DNA of 64,000 bases from RBG-13-51-18 sp963739395 (GTDB lineage Bacteria; Chloroflexota; Dehalococcoidia; Dehalococcoidales; RBG-16-60-22). The DNA is taken from positions 256,524 to 320,523 of the forward strand of contig CAVUAE010000002.1 of NCBI GenBank assembly GCA_963739395.1, read 5' to 3'. Positions within the stretch are counted from its first letter, which is position 1. Each line of letters starts with the position of its first letter. The notes under the pieces were generated by a model. That model saw only the letters and a list, made by a program, of their open reading frames with translations. It did no database searches and was not told the origin of the DNA. Shown here piece after piece: positions 16,792 through 24,055 of this stretch. The position numbers and the translations under genes are program-made.

Positions 16792-16959
16792 AAATCACTT
16801 ATACCTGTAAAATTACAGCCCAGGACAATAGTGAGTCACAAATCGTCATTTTGTTAACTTCAAATTGATACACTACCTCCTTTTCCACTCATTTCCCTAA
16901 ATGGTTGATATGTTATATAATGTACCAGCCAAAATAACTTTAATGTTTTAGGAGGTAAT

Positions 16960-17724
16960 ATGGACCTGGGTTTAAAAGGAAAAGTTGCGCTGGTAACCGG
17001 TGCCGGCAGTCAGATAGGCTTCGGCAAGCAGATAGCACTTCTTTTAGCTAAAGAGGGTTGCGACGCTGTCGCTGTTACTGACATTATCGATGACGTGAAC
17101 CTCACCGCGGAAGATATTAAAAAACTCGGCAAGAAATCTATCGCCGTTAAAGGTGACATTACCAATCCCATTGATGTTGCCGCCATGATAAAAAAGGTTG
17201 TAGATGAATATAAGAGAATAGATATCTTATGCAACGTCGCCGGCGGCATTGCTAGCCGTGCACCCTATGACAAGGCTAAGCCGGAAGATTGGGACAAAGA
17301 TATCCGCCTTAACCTCTACAGTATTATGCTCACCTGCCAAGCCGTCCTTCCTTACATGAGGGAAAATAAAAGCGGCGCCATCATCAATATCAGCTCCGGC
17401 AGCACGCGCATGTACGGTCACGGCGCGGGCAATACTTACGCCATCGCCAAGGCTGGTGTTGATACCTTTACCAAGCAACTCGCTTTTAATGAAGCTAAGA
17501 ACGGTATCCGCGCCAACTGTGTTGCTCCTGGTCCCGCCCCCACTAATTTTATTCCAGGACCAGATAAACAGGGGATTATCGATATGCTCGCCAAGACGAT
17601 TCCCCTAGGCAGAGGCGCCACCCAAACTGATATCGCCAACGCTACAGTGTTCTTTGCGTCCGAAATGTCCAGTTATATCACCGGCGCTATCCTCCATGTT
17701 TCCGGCGGGTCGGTGTTAGACTAA
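16960..17724 (+). CDS. SDR-family oxidoreductase (first of second tandem pair)
   Basis: A 254-residue short-chain dehydrogenase. The glycine loop TGAGSQIGFG is slightly unusual, with an inserted QIGF pattern. NVAGG replaces NNAG, the catalytic Ser is in NISSGS and Tyr/Lys in YAIAK. AGGAGG precedes the ATG. The next gene starts 26 bases later and shares the TGAGSQIGFG loop, so the pair arose by duplication. Substrate unknown. Confidence 0.92.
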   Translation: MDLGLKGKVALVTGAGSQIGFGKQIALLLAKEGCDAVAVTDIIDDVNLTAEDIKKLGKKSIAVKGDITNPIDVAAMIKKVVDEYKRIDILCNVAGGIASRAPYDKAKPEDWDKDIRLNLYSIMLTCQAVLPYMRENKSGAIINISSGSTRMYGHGAGNTYAIAKAGVDTFTKQLAFNEAKNGIRANCVAPGPAPTNFIPGPDKQGIIDMLAKTIPLGRGATQTDIANATVFFASEMSSYITGAILHVSGGSVLD

Positions 17725-17750
17725 ATATTTTTTAAAAACAGGAGGTCAAA

Positions 17751-18548
17751 ATGGACCTTGGTTTTAAAGGTAAGGTAGCGCTGGTCACCGGCGCTGGCAG
17801 CCAGATAGGTTTCGGTCATGCGATAGCTCTCCTGCTCGCCAAGGAAGGTTGTGCTGCCGTCGCTGTCACTGATGTAAATCTTGCGGACGTCAAGAAAACA
17901 GCCGAAGCAGTGAAGAAAGTTGGCAGTAAATCTATCGCTCTTGGGGCGGACATCACCAAGAAAAACGAAATCAACGCCATGGTCAAGCAGGCTATTGATG
18001 AATTCAAGAAAATTGATATCCTCTGCAACGTCGCCGGGGCAATCCTGCATAAGGACTATGTCCCGCTGGATGAACAGAAAGATGAAACCTGGACGAAACA
18101 GATGGACCTTAATCTTTTCGGCACGATGTATGTCACTCGGGCAGTTCTCCCCTATATGAAAAAACAAAAATATGGGGTTATCGTGAATATCGGCTCCGGC
18201 TCAACCCGCCAATATTCTTTTGGCGTGGCGGTTTACGCCATATCAAAGTACGCCATCGATTTATTTACCAAGCAATTAGCTAACCAAGAAGGCAAGAACG
18301 GTATCCGTTGTAATTGTGTTTCTCCCGGTCCCGCCCCAACGAATTTCGGCACCGTTTTAAGAGAAGGCATGCCCCCGCCTCCCCCGAAACAGTTAAAGAA
18401 AATGCGGGAGGGTATGCTGGCGTCCTTCCCCCTCGGCAGATTAGGCACGCCCGCTGACATTGCCAACGTCACCGTGTTACTGGCATCAGATGTTACCGGT
18501 TATGTTACCGGTCAGGTATTACAAGTATCCGGTGGTAATGTTATGTAG
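17751..18548 (+). CDS. SDR-family oxidoreductase (second of second tandem pair)
   Basis: A 265-residue paralogue of the gene before it, sharing the TGAGSQIGFG cofactor loop. NVAGA, the catalytic Ser in NIGSGS and Tyr/Lys in YAISK are visible. The C-terminal half carries a short proline-rich insertion (GMPPPPPKQLKK) absent from its partner. It has an AGGAGG site and is in the same transcript. Two closely related SDRs may form a heteromer or carry out successive steps; this is inference. Confidence 0.92.
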   Translation: MDLGFKGKVALVTGAGSQIGFGHAIALLLAKEGCAAVAVTDVNLADVKKTAEAVKKVGSKSIALGADITKKNEINAMVKQAIDEFKKIDILCNVAGAILHKDYVPLDEQKDETWTKQMDLNLFGTMYVTRAVLPYMKKQKYGVIVNIGSGSTRQYSFGVAVYAISKYAIDLFTKQLANQEGKNGIRCNCVSPGPAPTNFGTVLREGMPPPPPKQLKKMREGMLASFPLGRLGTPADIANVTVLLASDVTGYVTGQVLQVSGGNVM

Positions 18549-18592
18549 TCCTACCTAGTACTTTTTTCTTAACTTTTTGGGAGATTTTTTTA

Positions 18593-18621
18593 TTGACTTT
18601 CAGCCTCTGCGGTGTTAGCAT
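18593..18621 (+). promoter_or_regulatory. Promoter of the ncRNA candidate
   Basis: TTGACT, 17-base spacer, TAGCAT, predicting a transcript start near 18628. Confidence 0.5.
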
Positions 18622-18627
18622 TTTTTG

Positions 18628-18890
18628 TAGAAGACCAAATCATGAATAAAGCATCGGGAGGTATTTAGTGAGACTCTACGAGCTATTCGGAGTACGGCAG
18701 GTGGACTGTTGAAGCCCTACCACTTGGGTGGGGCTAAGTAAAACGGACTCGACTCGTGAAGATAAAAAGTGGGGATTAGTTCTGCATTGCAGACACTCCG
18801 TACGATAGTGATTATCGCAAGTGAGTTGAGTTCGGAACTGGTTAGACTTGTTAAGTGGGGGCTGCGTCATGCAGCCCTCGCATTTTTATA
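18628..18890 (+). ncRNA. Structured non-coding RNA candidate with terminator
   Basis: About 260 bases without a plausible gene but rich in helices. There is a 9-bp hairpin AGCCCTACC/GGTGGGGCT (18713-18735) and an 11-bp long-range helix GGACTCGACTC with GAGTTGAGTTC (18745-18755 with 18823-18833, all pairs allowed with G-U). That helix encloses hairpins at 18781-18793 and 18803-18817. The end is a terminator-like hairpin GGGCTGC/GCAGCCC (18859-18877) followed by a T-rich stretch. It lacks the hallmark sequences of tmRNA, RNase P RNA or SRP RNA. A divergent 6S RNA cannot be excluded. Confidence 0.5.
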
Positions 18891-18906
18891 CTATTTGTTG
18901 GGGGGA

Positions 18907-19218
18907 TTATTGGTTGGGGTTAGTGAGGCCGGTCTTTTCCATCAATCCGTGGTAGAATTCGGCGATATCAGGATCGGTAATTTTGCTTTCGGCTTTAATG
19001 AAGGGCTCGGTGAGAGCTTCGCGGTACATTTTCTCGAAACTTGAAATTTGTTCGACGATGTTTCGCGTGGTATTCTCGGATTCAGTGCTAAGCTGGGTGG
19101 TTGCCGAATCGGTGTTAGGCTGGGTGGTTTCGGCAAAAGCGGGCAATACCGGCTTGACACCGTAGATAATTATGCCGCAGATAACTGCCCCGCAGATGAA
19201 ACTAATTATTGTCTTCAT
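18907..19218 (-). CDS. Secreted or membrane-anchored small protein
   Basis: A 103-residue protein with an N-terminal hydrophobic segment (about residues 3-20) that is either an uncleaved anchor or a signal peptide ending near AFAE. A Thr/Ser-rich linker (TTQPNTDSATTQLS) and a short helical domain follow. The start at 19218 (MKTIISF) is chosen because GGGGG lies 7 bases upstream; the longer frame starting at 19305 has no such site. No family is recognised; likely extracytoplasmic. Confidence 0.65.
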   Translation of the reverse strand: MKTIISFICGAVICGIIIYGVKPVLPAFAETTQPNTDSATTQLSTESENTTRNIVEQISSFEKMYREALTEPFIKAESKITDPDIAEFYHGLMEKTGLTNPNQ

Positions 19219-19393
19219 ATTTTGTCCCCCAGCTCTCGTAATCCGGTTATAATTGATTACATTTAAATTCTGACATAGTAGTATAAATGGAGATATAAAG
19301 ACCATAAAGAAACCATTAAGGTAAGGTTAATTTTCCGTAAAGAAAAACTCACAAAATTGTGATGTTTATGCTAAAATGCCTCTAGGAGATTGC

Positions 19394-20041
19394 ATGAAGC
19401 CAACAATACGAGTTATCCCGGCCATTCTTGCTAATAATACTAAGTCTTTAAAAAAACTAGTGCGTATTGCCGAGAAGTTTACCGATTACGTACAAATAGA
19501 CATTATGGACGGAGAATTCGTACTCTCTCGCAGTATTTCCTATTGGGATATTCACCGTTTAAAGCTGAAATTTAAATGGGAAGCGCACCTTATGGTGCAA
19601 CACCCGGAGGATTATCTGCAGGGATTTAAACGTGCCGGTGCGCAAAAAATTATCTTTCACTTTGAAGCTAAGACAAACCTGGATAAAGTAATTAATCAAA
19701 TCAGGAAGCTAGACATGCAAGTCGGTCTGGCAATAAATCCTAAAACCACCATTAAGGATTTTACTCCCTGGGTTGATAAAGTAGATAGCCTGCTATTCCT
19801 CTCTGTCGAACCCGGTTTTTACGGTGCTAAATTCGTACCATCGGTGCTGCACAAAATAACCGCTTTCCGCAAAGCATATCCTCAAATGGAGATAGGTATT
19901 GACGGCGGTGTAAATGAAATAAATATTAGAAAAATCGCCCGTACAGGAGTTGATGTTATTTGTATAGGCAGCGCTATTTTTAATAAATACGACCCCGCTG
20001 CTGCCTATCGCCACCTTAAAGAGCTGGTAAACGCTGCTTGA
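19394..20041 (+). CDS. Ribulose-phosphate 3-epimerase family protein (altered metal site)
   Basis: A 215-residue TIM barrel of the Rpe family. It shows DIMDGEFV, EAHLMVQHP, SVEPGFYGAKF and GIDGGV. Rpe normally binds its metal through two His and two Asp. Here the first His, found two residues before the first Asp in canonical enzymes, is Gln (VQIDIMDG), while the other three positions remain. It may therefore be a related isomerase with a different sugar phosphate, or a weakened Rpe. The start at 19394 has AGGAG 5 bases upstream. Confidence 0.82.
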   Translation: MKPTIRVIPAILANNTKSLKKLVRIAEKFTDYVQIDIMDGEFVLSRSISYWDIHRLKLKFKWEAHLMVQHPEDYLQGFKRAGAQKIIFHFEAKTNLDKVINQIRKLDMQVGLAINPKTTIKDFTPWVDKVDSLLFLSVEPGFYGAKFVPSVLHKITAFRKAYPQMEIGIDGGVNEINIRKIARTGVDVICIGSAIFNKYDPAAAYRHLKELVNAA

Positions 20042-20043
20042 TT

Positions 20044-20373
20044 CTATTTGGGCGTATCTGGTTTTTCTTCGGAACCCCAGTTAAGCATAACTTCCTTGAG
20101 TTTCTGGGCAAGCAGGGAACTATTGCGTAATCTTTGAATGAAAACGGGGCAGGCTTCCAGCAGCGAGTTCTGCGCCGCCATAGCCATGCTGGATAACAGG
20201 TTCTGTGTTGTAGGGTCCATCGATTGCGGCGGGACATTCGCCCCGGGTACACCCTGTTCCAGTTGCCGCCGGATATCTTCGGAAGTAAATTTCATTGGTA
20301 TAACACAGGCTTTATACCAGGGACATTCCTTACATTGGACTATTTGATAGGCTTCGTTGACAATATCATCCAT
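20044..20373 (-). CDS. Conserved-type hypothetical protein with N-terminal Cys cluster
   Basis: A 109-residue soluble protein. The N-terminus has CKECPWYKAC, three cysteines that could bind iron-sulfur or zinc together with a later Cys (EACPVF). The middle is Gln/Pro-rich, and the rest is helical. It ends 2 bases after the epimerase gene in the opposite direction. A TATAAT-like box on its strand at 20401-20396 lies back to back with the promoter of the GYD gene. Function unknown. Confidence 0.65.
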   Translation of the reverse strand: MDDIVNEAYQIVQCKECPWYKACVIPMKFTSEDIRRQLEQGVPGANVPPQSMDPTTQNLLSSMAMAAQNSLLEACPVFIQRLRNSSLLAQKLKEVMLNWGSEEKPDTPK

Positions 20374-20409
20374 AATTTACTACTCGCTAGTCATTATTAT
20401 ACCACTCTA

Positions 20410-20438
20410 TGGACAAAACAAATATAACGTCATATAAT
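20410..20438 (+). promoter_or_regulatory. Promoter of the GYD-domain gene
   Basis: TGGACA, 17-base spacer, TATAAT. Confidence 0.6.
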
Positions 20439-20475
20439 CCTGATGTATACCAGCAGTTTTCAGGCAGGAGGTTAT

Positions 20476-20760
20476 ATGTCTCTTTATATTATGATGAGCG
20501 TACTCACCGATGAAGGCCGAAAAACCGTCAAAGCAAATCCTAATCGTATTAAAGAAGTCAACAAAGAAGTCGAAAGAATGGGCGTAAAAATTCTTGCCCA
20601 GTATGTCACTCTGGGGCAATATGACTTCATTAATATCCTTGATGCCCCAAGCAACCAGGTCATCGCCAAAGTGGCATTAGAACTGGGTTCCCGCGGCACT
20701 CTCCAAACCAGCACACTCGCTGCTTTGACGCTGGATGAGTTTATTAAAGCCGTGCAATAA
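20476..20760 (+). CDS. GYD-domain protein
   Basis: A 94-residue protein of the GYD family (small ferredoxin-like alpha/beta fold, dimeric in related structures). It shows MSVLTDEGRKTVKANPNRI at the N-terminus and LGQYDFINILDAP in the centre, where GYD proteins have their name-giving Gly-Tyr-Asp; here it reads GQYD. The start at 20476 is set by GGAGG 5 bases upstream. Biochemical role of the family is not established. Confidence 0.85.
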   Translation: MSLYIMMSVLTDEGRKTVKANPNRIKEVNKEVERMGVKILAQYVTLGQYDFINILDAPSNQVIAKVALELGSRGTLQTSTLAALTLDEFIKAVQ

Positions 20761-20829
20761 TCCGGTGATTTTTAGCAGTTTTACGCCCTTTAGTTTCATA
20801 CTACCTTACTAACCTGATATAACTGGAGG

Positions 20830-21984
20830 TTGACTATCAGACCGCTTAGTTTTTCCCAGATTTCTCTTTACCGGGCCTGTCCCTGGTGTTATAAGCTGCA
20901 ATATATCGACGGTTTAAAAGCGCCAGGTAAATGGTATTTTAGTTTCGGTACCACCCTGCACGCGGCAGTGGAATGCTTTTTTAAGGTTAAAACGCCACCG
21001 CCCCTATCCCTGAAAGAGATATTAAAATTCTACGAGCAGAATTGGGTCTCGCAGGGTTACGAAACGCCCGAAGAAGAAGCAAATTATAAGGAATATGGTA
21101 AAGACATTTTAAAACGCTTCTATGAAATTCATGCCCCTGATTTCCGTATGCCGATAGCCTTGGAGCATAAATTTTTCATCGATATTAATGGCATAAAGCT
21201 GATGGGGTTTATCGATAGGGTAGATAAACTGGATAGCGGCGGATTATCCATTATCGACTATAAATCGAACCAGGAACTTTTTACGACCGATTATCTGGAA
21301 AACAACCTGCAACTGACGATTTATCAAATGGCTGCCGAGCAAACCTGGCATCTCCCGGTAGAAAAACTTACTTTATATCACCTCCGCTCGAATACCCCTT
21401 GTACCTGCCTACCGCGAAGTCAAACACGAATCGACGAGACCCGTCAGTTAGTGCTGGATGTCGCCGAAAATATCAAGCAAGGCAACTTCCCCGCTACAGA
21501 AAGCGAAGGCTGCCCCTGTGACTTCCCGGAATATTGCCCTTACTTCCGCCACAAGTATATCGTCGCCACCCCACAGCCAAGTATTCAGAAGCCTTTACCC
21601 GGTATTGTCGCTGCCGATGCCGTCGAGCGTTACGCTATCCTGCAACAACAGATAGATGAACTGGAAGCCGAGCTTAAAAAAATTCGGCAGACAATTATCG
21701 ATTACTGTCAAGTGCAGGGCTTGAACCGCGTTTACGGCAGCGAACATGATATTACTTATAAAATTACGGAAAAAACCGACTTTAATGAAGACGAGGTTAA
21801 AGCCGTTCTAGAGCCGGAGGGATTGTGGGAAAAAGTGCTGGGTTTCGATGCCGACCTGCTGAAAAAGCTAATGGCGGATGATGCCTTCCCCGCTACCCTC
21901 AAGAAAAAAATAAAATCGCTGCAGCATATAGTTTCCAGTTATCCCCAGCTAAGAGTGCGTAAACACACCGGCGAAGAAGAATAA
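20830..21984 (+). CDS. RecB/Cas4-type PD-(D/E)XK nuclease
   Basis: A 384-residue nuclease-fold protein. SFSQISLYRACPWCYKLQY at the N-terminus, GTTLHAAVE, GFIDRVDKL and IIDYKSN form the PD-(D/E)XK active site with its metal ligands. The later cysteines (CPCDFPEYC) together with the first Cys pattern may hold a [4Fe-4S] cluster, as in Cas4/AddB. A coiled-coil segment follows at about residues 270-300. There is no cas gene nearby, so DNA repair is more likely. The start is odd: GGAGGT touches the TTG at 20830, whereas ATC at 20836 would have ideal spacing. Confidence 0.85.
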   Translation: MTIRPLSFSQISLYRACPWCYKLQYIDGLKAPGKWYFSFGTTLHAAVECFFKVKTPPPLSLKEILKFYEQNWVSQGYETPEEEANYKEYGKDILKRFYEIHAPDFRMPIALEHKFFIDINGIKLMGFIDRVDKLDSGGLSIIDYKSNQELFTTDYLENNLQLTIYQMAAEQTWHLPVEKLTLYHLRSNTPCTCLPRSQTRIDETRQLVLDVAENIKQGNFPATESEGCPCDFPEYCPYFRHKYIVATPQPSIQKPLPGIVAADAVERYAILQQQIDELEAELKKIRQTIIDYCQVQGLNRVYGSEHDITYKITEKTDFNEDEVKAVLEPEGLWEKVLGFDADLLKKLMADDAFPATLKKKIKSLQHIVSSYPQLRVRKHTGEEE

Positions 21985-21994
21985 GGAGTTAATC

Positions 21995-22600
21995 ATGCCG
22001 AAATTGCTATTGATAAGACACGGTACCACCAAGCTTCATAGTGATGACCGGTTCTGGGGCAAAACCGATGTGCCTTTAAATGATTACGGCATCGAGCAGG
22101 CAAAACGGTTAAAGTCCCGCCTGGCTTCGGAAAATATAATTACTTTCTTTACCAGCACATCAAGTCGTGCCCGCAAAACAGCGGAAATCATCGCCGCCGG
22201 GCATAAAGCGGAAATAATCGCCTGCGACGAGCTTTGCGAATGCAATTTCGGCTTTGCCGAGGGTCTGACTTATAAAGAAATTGAACGACAATACCCAAAG
22301 CTAGCTAAAGCACTTGCCGAACGTAAAGCCGTCACCTTCCCCGGCGGTGAAAGTCTGGAACAGCTTAACGAGCGGGTAAAAAAATTCATAGAAAGACTGA
22401 AAATATTTAAACCCGAACATACGGTAGCAATTATCTCTCACGGCGGTCCTTTACGCCTCTTGATATGCAATTTATTAGGCATAAACATAGTCCATTGGCA
22501 GCAATTGCGTATCGATCAGGGTTCCTTAAGTATTTTGGATACCTATCCGCAAACCGCCATTCTCAATCTGCTAAATGATGTTCCTCCACTCAAATCGTAA
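21995..22600 (+). CDS. Histidine phosphatase family protein
   Basis: A 201-residue phosphoglycerate-mutase-like phosphatase. The catalytic LIRHGTT lies at residues 6-12, the second His in IISHGGPLR. A general acid Glu is expected in CECNFGFAEGLTY. It is related to CobC/GpmB/PhoE-type enzymes; the substrate is not readable. It has a clear GGAG site and starts 10 bases after the nuclease gene, with the Dph6-like gene next, so an operon is likely. Confidence 0.9.
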   Translation: MPKLLLIRHGTTKLHSDDRFWGKTDVPLNDYGIEQAKRLKSRLASENIITFFTSTSSRARKTAEIIAAGHKAEIIACDELCECNFGFAEGLTYKEIERQYPKLAKALAERKAVTFPGGESLEQLNERVKKFIERLKIFKPEHTVAIISHGGPLRLLICNLLGINIVHWQQLRIDQGSLSILDTYPQTAILNLLNDVPPLKS

Positions 22601-22613
22601 GAAAGGAATTCCT

Positions 22614-23297
22614 ATGACTCAAGCATTTGCGTCTTGGAGCGGCGGCAAGGATTGCTGCCTGGCTCTTTACCGGGCTAAAAAAGCAGGATTAGACATCCGC
22701 TATCTTTTTAATATGGTCAGCGAGGACGGTAAACGCTCGCGTAGTCACGGTATCCGCGCTGCCGTGGTTAAAAAACAGGCGGAGGCGCTGGGTATTCCAA
22801 TTTTACAGCAGCCAACTGTCGATGAAGAATATGAGGCTGTTTTTGTTAAGGCGATTAAGGACTTTAAACGTCAGGGCATTAAGGTCGGCGTCTTTGGCGA
22901 TATCGACTTCAACGAACACCGCGAGTGGATTGAAAGAGTCTGTAAAGGCGCCGCCATAACCCCCCGCCTCCCCCTCTGGCTGGAAAATCAAACAAAACTA
23001 TTGGAAGAGTTCATCGATGCAGGTTTTAAGGCAGTGGTTATCACTGTCAAAGCCGACCTGCTGGGCAAGGAGTTCTTAGGCAGAACCGTTGATAGAAAAT
23101 TCATCGCTGATATTGCCAAGCTAAATAAAAACGTCACGCCCTGCGGCGAAGCCGGTGAATTTCATACTCTGGTCGTTGATGGACCGATATTTAAAAAACG
23201 ATTGGAGATTACCCAAAGTAAAATAGTTAGTCGGGGCGAACATCATTTTCTGGAAATACTAAAAGCAGAGTTAAAATCTAAAAAAGCAGGAAAGTGA
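22614..23297 (+). CDS. Dph6-like ATP-pyrophosphatase (PP-loop amide ligase)
   Basis: A 227-residue PP-loop enzyme with SWSGGKDCCLAL at the N-terminus, GVFGDIDFNEH in the middle and the CGEAGEFHTLVVDGP signature typical of diphthine-ammonia ligase relatives. Bacteria do not make diphthamide, so this homologue must modify another substrate, which is unknown. The start at 22614 is supported by AAAGGA, and the upstream in-frame ATG at 22575 lies inside the phosphatase gene. Confidence 0.88.
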   Translation: MTQAFASWSGGKDCCLALYRAKKAGLDIRYLFNMVSEDGKRSRSHGIRAAVVKKQAEALGIPILQQPTVDEEYEAVFVKAIKDFKRQGIKVGVFGDIDFNEHREWIERVCKGAAITPRLPLWLENQTKLLEEFIDAGFKAVVITVKADLLGKEFLGRTVDRKFIADIAKLNKNVTPCGEAGEFHTLVVDGPIFKKRLEITQSKIVSRGEHHFLEILKAELKSKKAGK

Positions 23298-23299
23298 AT

Positions 23300-23554
23300 A
23301 TGACTAAGATAATCGCCAAAGTAATATCACAAAAAGGCAAATGTGAAGCCGGTCATAAGGTCGGCGATGAGTTTGTCATTGGCCAAACAACCCCGGAGGG
23401 CATGTGTTCCTGGGCATTATACACCATTTTCCCTTTCGCCGAGCCTTTACAGTTCGGCGGAAAATTCCCCTGGGAAAAAGACCCCCAAAAAGCGAAAGTG
23501 GCTTGCCCGGATGCCGATAATCCGGTGATATTTGAATTGAGAAGAGAAGACTAG
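23300..23554 (+). CDS. TIGR04076-family small protein (copy 1)
   Basis: An 84-residue protein with the family pattern: KCEAGHKVGDEF, CSWALYTIFPFA, GGKFPWEKDP and VACPDADNPVIFELRR. Conserved cysteines suggest metal or redox chemistry, but the family has no known role. The start at 23300 has AGGA upstream, overlapping the end of the Dph6-like gene. A second, divergent copy lies at 45772. Confidence 0.85.
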   Translation: MTKIIAKVISQKGKCEAGHKVGDEFVIGQTTPEGMCSWALYTIFPFAEPLQFGGKFPWEKDPQKAKVACPDADNPVIFELRRED

Positions 23555-23555
23555 A

Positions 23556-23891
23556 CTATATAAACAGACAAATTATTTCTTTTACGTTCCACCCCACCAC
23601 CCCGCATAACAACAGGATAGCCGGCAGTAGCCATCTCCCCGGCACGAACCAGCTTATCGCTACCGGAACGGCGAATTTAAATATCGCCAGTTTCGTCATC
23701 GAGTCCATAGACCCTTGCATCAACGGATTCAATTCCGGGTAGCCATAACGCGCCGCTACCAGCGTTAAAACAAAGTCCGTCAACTGCAAAAACAGGAAAG
23801 CCGCTTTAAGAATAGTATCGAGTTTATCGCGCTTCCTGCTCTGCACGATGAGATAGGCAAGCGGTCCAAGAGAATTTTGACCTATTGACAT
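23556..23891 (-). CDS. DUF5658-like small membrane protein
   Basis: A 111-residue protein with three predicted membrane helices. The spacing of QLTDFVLTLVAARYGYPELNPLMQ fits the DUF5658 family, with conserved Asp, Glu-x-Asn-Pro. It ends 2 bases from the end of the convergent TIGR04076 gene, leaving no room for a separate terminator. Function unknown. Confidence 0.75.
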   Translation of the reverse strand: MSIGQNSLGPLAYLIVQSRKRDKLDTILKAAFLFLQLTDFVLTLVAARYGYPELNPLMQGSMDSMTKLAIFKFAVPVAISWFVPGRWLLPAILLLCGVVGWNVKEIICLFI

Positions 23892-24055
23892 AGTTTTTTC
23901 TTTCTTTTTTAGCTTATATTACGTTTTAAAAACGTTTGATAAATATATCGCATAAAAATATGAATAATACGTAAAAATCCATCCTTCACTTATAACTACC
24001 TCCCATTCCCGCCCTGTGCTATACTTTAGGAAAGATTTAAATAAGAGGTTTTTCT

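Noticed and set aside
18628..18890. tmRNA, RNase P RNA or SRP RNA for the structured RNA
   Set aside because: No tRNA-like ends or tag frame, no GAGGAAAGTCC-type core, and no GGAAG/AGCAGC SRP loop were found.
20830..21984. Cas4 and a CRISPR locus
   Set aside because: No repeat-spacer array and no other cas gene appear anywhere in the window; the nuclease is better seen as a RecB-like repair protein.
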